A stretch of 64,000 nucleotides of DNA. Origin: Mytilus galloprovincialis (taxonomy: Eukaryota; Mollusca; Bivalvia; Mytilida; Mytilidae). Positions 59,750 to 64,000 of this stretch are shown in pieces. Below the pieces are notes generated by a model. The model saw only the letters and a program-made list of their open reading frames with translations, was not told the origin of the DNA and ran no database searches. How positions within the stretch are numbered: position 1 is the first letter of the stretch; every line of letters begins with the position of its first letter. A program made the translations under genes and the position numbers. Where the stretch lies: contig NC_134843.1 in the NCBI RefSeq assembly GCF_965363235.1, forward strand, positions 2,790,001 through 2,854,000, written 5' to 3'.

Positions 59750-60389
59750 CATGAGCTCACAAAAATATAGAATTCAATCAAAAACAAACGATTTGTAAAC
59801 TAACCAGATTTCGCTAGTAACACATTTTGATTTTAGCTTTTTGATATCAAAGGATAACCGTTTAACAAATCAATTAAAGAATCAATACAAAAAAATATTA
59901 CACAAGTGAACTTGGATAGCAAAGTTTTCTCTTACAAGTAAGTGTTTGTGACCAGTATTATATTCCTGTTAATTATCTGAAGTTCAAAAGTATTAGAAGC
60001 TGCGATTTACATGTTTTGATCGCCATAACATAAATATTTAACAGCACCCGATCTTCTGACATTTATCTATGGTGTTATTTTCGTCCCACACGAATCTACT
60101 ACATTAGTAATTAACGTGTAAATAATTCAGCTCAAATAATAACAACAAAAACGTACCTTAAAATAGAAACATGTGTTTCCTTAGATCAGGAATATTAACA
60201 AACTGCGCATAAAACAACATTGATCAAAACAGATACCTAAACTTTGTTTACTTGTCGATTCGTTTTTTTCCAGAGAAATCAAGTGTGACTATATTGTTAG
60301 ATGGGTGAGTTGATACATGCGTATATCATATGCAACACGCAAACCGGTGTATGAGAAGTGAATATCAATCTGGTTTATATATACATAGA

Positions 60390-60562
60390 AAGAGGTGGAT
60401 TTATAGGGGGAGGCAGGGGAACTGTGTTCCCCTTAATGAGCCACATATGATAAATGCACCATATACCTTTTACAAGCATCTGTCCAAAATGGGTTTACTA
60501 ACGTTGGCTAACTAGCCCCCCCCCCTTTTTTTTTCAAAAATCATAGATCCGCATCTGCTAGA
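60390..60562. mobile_element. short GAGGTGGATTTA / AGATCCGCATCTGC element, decayed
   Basis: AGAGGTGGATTTATAGGGGG at the left, a C run then T run in the middle, and CATAGATCCGCATCTGC at the right give a weak inverted pair of the same general type as the GGCGGATC elements. Confidence 0.5.
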
Positions 60563-61854
60563 TTCTGTGTCCGTGCATTGACTTTATTAATCCACAAGAG
60601 GTACATAAATGGGCAAACTAGCGGACTTTTTTTTTAAATGTTCAATAAAGGCCAATTGCATATGAAAAAGGAAAATTTAAATAAGTAAATTTTATACTGG
60701 CGGATATAGAGCGATAATATTCTGTAGAAAGAAGCCATGGCAAATTATATTATGTACGTAAAATATGTCTTTTCTCAATAGCAAGTCCTACGAATGTTCT
60801 TTGAAATGTGTGTGTTACGTATACTGTCACTAAAATTTCTGTTTTATTAATATGACCAACCTTACAAAATAAAGATGAACATTTGTTTTTATCCTGTTTT
60901 TAACCATGTATACCAAATTGCCAGTATATTCAGAAAGTTTAACGTAGCAGTATATGGAAGAAGAATATGAAAGTTCGACGGTCACCGAATTCGTCTATGC
61001 TGTATAAATCATTCAAGTGTCACCTGTAATATTTAGTCACTGTGTTAGGATTATTCTTTAAAAACTATCATATTTTGAAAGTGGGTTTTGATTTATCTCG
61101 TCAATAACCGATTAAAATACCAGAGCTACTATCAAACAAGACTGCATTTAATGTTAAACAAATACAAATTTATTTTTACCTTTGTGATATTATAATATTA
61201 ATTCTACTGTTACTTTTTTTCTATTGAGTCAATAAAAAAATATGAATACGTGTGTGTATACTCCTAGCTTGTAACTAATGTAACCTCTCTCGCTTGTTTC
61301 GTGCATATTGTAAATATGTATTGTTGTGCTTGTTAACTCTGAACCGATGTAATGCATTGGCTATATGATAATAAAGATATATAGTATTGTGCAAGGCCAT
61401 TTCCATCATCTCAAACATGAAGATTTTAAAATCAGAATAATTTAAATTAGAATATACAGCCGTTTTATTTTTGGAATTGCTATTTTCGCATCAGGTGCAC
61501 CATCTAAAGTTAAGAATGGAGCTTTTAAATTTTACACTAATGTTTTCAGACAAGAAAAATCAGTTAGCAACTTTCTGATTAAATCGTTTAAATAACAGGG
61601 GTTTTCGTCGTTCCTGTATTTTTAAGATTTCTGGGGGAAACTCACTTGCTATCATGTCAACAAAACTAAGTTAAGCTTTACGATGGTTTATAATATTCTA
61701 TTCTATATAACTTTCTCAATAGTGCTAAACATATACAATTATAATGGTTCAACGGTAAATATTCCGAAAATATAATAAAACAAATGGCAATTCCAATTTA
61801 AATTTGAAAAACATTTTTCTGTTTTACTTTACAAATTCATTTATACATTATGCA
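60563..61854. other. intergenic DNA, no gene seen
   Basis: AT-rich. The stretch 61250-61385, ending GATAATAAAGATATATAG, has the look of a retroposon 3' end, but I cannot assign it. Confidence 0.45.
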
Positions 61855-62275
61855 AATATAGATGTGGTAGTCACCACTTGCCGATTGAGTCTGGAAGGTG
61901 GCAGGGTTTACCGAGAGAAGACACGGAATCTGCCGTCTCTGTGACTCAAACGACATTGGTGACGAGTACCATTATATTATGAATTGTGGTGCTTTTAAGT
62001 TTGAAAGAAAGAATTTTTTACCTACATACTGCTGGTCAAACCCTAATTTCTATAAATTTGATCAACTGTTTAATTCATGTAAAATTGTAATATTAGAAAA
62101 ACTATGTAAATTTATCAAAGTTATAAATGTGAAAGTCAGTCCTCCAAGTTGCATTAATTTCATTGCATTGTTCACACATGCTTGTAATAATTGTACCTTA
62201 TAGTTACATTTATGTATGTTCTCTATAACTATGTAATTTTAGTTTTATGAGAAATAAAGTATTCGTATTCGTAAT
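61855..62275 (+). mobile_element. 3' end of a LINE (C-terminal zinc-knuckle region of ORF2)
   Basis: One frame gives HHLPIESGRWQG and the next gives RHGICRLCDSNDIGDEYHYI followed by MNC, so a frameshift separates them. The CxLCxS...GDEYHxxxxC pattern is the C-terminal cysteine-histidine motif of many invertebrate LINE ORF2 proteins. It is followed by about 80 bp, GAAATAAAGT and a short tandem tail (ATTCGT twice), as at LINE 3' ends. The 5' part is absent (5' truncation is usual). Confidence 0.7.
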
Positions 62276-64000
62276 AAATGTTCTATACTAAACACAAAAC
62301 ATATCACTGTAAATGCACGGCGTCCGTACAGCTTGACCGCAGTATGGTATCCAACTGACCATTTGCATAGAAACGATATAATATGAATTACGAAATCCTA
62401 CTTAATCGATCATGTTATAATGAAATTTGTCACATAATACTATAAACAAACAGTACAATTAAAAACATATATATTAATAACAAGAAATGGATAATGCTAG
62501 GATTAAAATGAATTAACTTCTTGACATGTAAGCTATAGCAATTTGGAAAACAATAGTCGCTTGGTTTTAGCAGAGACATATGTACATATATATATATATA
62601 TGTCTCTGGTTTTAGATAGTTTGAATTTCAATGAAATAAACAAAAGAGGAAAATAACGCTGTCAGCTTTAATAATCCCTTGGTAGATGTTTTTTAATCTA
62701 CCAACTTATTCATATTCTAGAAAAGTCGCTAAACAAAATCTATTACACTGATTTTCTTCATCTAATTTTGGGCTAAAATGTCCCAAATGGATCATCATGA
62801 CCGATTTGGGCGGTTGTCCCTATTCTGTTTATATCACATCTCCTTATTGTTCATGTTATTTACATTTCTTACGCTTCATACCAACAGATTATTCACCTAA
62901 AGTGTTTATTTTAATAACCTGTTTATAATATCAGGAGAAGTACAATTGTGGTATAGAGCAAAAGTTACCCGTATGAGAAGATTAGCGCCATTCATATTGC
63001 GATGTTATGATTGTTCGTGTCTATGCATTTAACTCTCAGGTGTTTATACAGGTCTAAAACCAATTTAACCTGTCTCTACAGGATTAACGAATATAACACT
63101 CAATATTATAAGTCAAAAAATATAATTATTTCTACAATAATTTGTATTTTGATGGAAACTCCGATTCTTACCTTTTCAAAAGTTTTTGTATTAGTCCGTT
63201 TCCAACACTAGTCGGGTTAAAAAGAAAGAACGAACGTTTGAATGTCACAGTCGAGTGCTTTCAACAGGGTATTAATTACGGTAACCAAATGAATTAGCCA
63301 ATCATATCAATATTGCGAAATCTCACTTTACTTAAATATTTAAATGTTTGAAATTACTGAAGTGTGCAAAATTTCATAAATATTTACACCAGGGTGCTTC
63401 TCCCAAGCAGGTCAATAATAAGTGAGGCGAGACGATCGTTACATATGTAGTTTTAGCAATTTATATTAAGTAGTTATTGATCTCATTGTTACAGCCTCTT
63501 TTCATATCGAATACATGTTAGTGTCAATTATTACTGCCGGGTTCTTGAACGTACATCAATTCTTGAGATAAATCAAGATTTAAGGAAGATAAACTGACAT
63601 TATTATTACAGCTGATTTTATAGCATAGTTGATAGATTTCGATGAATGGACCGCCGTAGTAGTAGCACGACTTCATTTATTACTGAGAAAGATCAAGGAT
63701 CTGTATAGTAAGATCTTACTATACAAATCCTTGGAAAGATTATCTTTGAAAAATGACCAAGATTCACTTTGAATTACGGAGTTAGTTTAAAACATATTTA
63801 TTTTTAGTGGATGGGAAACACGTTATTGCAACTTATATTAATCCCTCGCCACTTTGCTGGTGCGAGTGCTGCTTTGTAGGCGGCATTCAAGACCAGATAC
63901 GGGCTCTCTCTTAATTTACACGGGTCAGCTATTTATCGTCCCCTTCTGACGGACTATCGTCGTTAAATTCTCAATACCATCGCGTAGTTGATCTTATCTC
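62276..64000. other. right-edge intergenic DNA, no gene recognised
   Basis: Contains an AT-repeat palindrome at 62573-62608 (AGAGACATATGTACAT ... ATATGTCTCT) and a 38-bp palindrome at 63695-63732. The last 160 bp (from about 63840) are less AT-rich, with GGTGCGAGTGCTGCTTTGTA and CGTCCCCTTCTGACGGACTA, and may be the start of a repeat or exon cut by the window edge. Confidence 0.4.

Larger units (their letters stand above)
57631..60157 (-). other. probable 5'-UTR intron of the epimerase gene
   Basis: On the minus strand, TTTTAAG|GTACGT (exon last base 60157) is a strong donor and the T-rich GCAG before the start codon is a strong acceptor, so this 2.5-kb stretch is probably one intron in the leader. 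It contains the repeats listed separately (57846, 58612, 59240, 59579) and otherwise AT-rich DNA. The extent of the untranslated exon above 60157 is unknown. The pairing of the two sites is inference. Confidence 0.45.

Noticed and set aside
1-64000. CRISPR arrays, rRNA genes, phage or bacterial operons, retrovirus-like or Polinton-like elements
   Set aside because: None seen. Tandem arrays here lack the repeat-spacer pattern, and no integrase, capsid or envelope motif was recognised. Reverse-transcriptase traces are LINE-type only.

Overview
The window is AT-rich animal nuclear DNA: spliced genes with GT-AG introns, very dense small repeats, and no bacterial operon features. Many repeat families match ones I know from mytilid bivalves (for example the elements at 11571, 12576, 42805 and 43545), so the most likely source is a marine mussel. 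The genus is an inference from memory and not a database result.

Five protein-coding loci can be supported. (1) An F-box/leucine-rich-repeat gene on the minus strand runs off the left edge; one 814-nt exon is visible. (2) LONP2, the peroxisomal Lon protease, lies on the plus strand as 17 exons from 3070 to 22024. The exons join in phase to 854 codons and end in the peroxisomal signal SKL. (3) TP53RK/Bud32, the KEOPS-complex kinase, lies on the minus strand as two exons at 24237-25903. (4) A GDAP1-type mitochondrial glutathione-transferase-like protein lies on the plus strand as five exons at 26129-45874, including a 23-codon first exon. (5) An intronless extended-SDR NAD-dependent epimerase/dehydratase lies on the minus strand at 56650-57630, probably with an untranslated first exon near 60157.

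The layout alternates. The F-box gene and LONP2 diverge. LONP2 and TP53RK converge. TP53RK and GDAP1 diverge from a 225-bp spacer that must hold both promoters. GDAP1 and the epimerase converge across about 10.8 kb of repeat-rich DNA. I see no pathway that links the five genes; they look like ordinary housekeeping neighbours.

The rest is repeats. There are foldback and terminal-inverted-repeat elements with visible target duplications: 9 bp at 2067, 8 bp at 7457, TTAA at 28391 and 5 bp at 34956 and 7695. There are nested insertions, three copies of a 435-bp unit in GDAP1 intron 2, and a 2.7-kb mussel-type repeat in GDAP1 intron 4. Intergenic arrays include an 85-86-bp purine-rich minisatellite at 46225 and a 119-bp satellite at 51355-54290. 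Old LINE pieces lie at 26655 and 61855. No retrovirus-like or capsid-bearing element was recognised. The most unusual single observation is that the splice acceptor of LONP2 exon 2, with the first bases of the exon, has been tandemly copied four times upstream in the intron.
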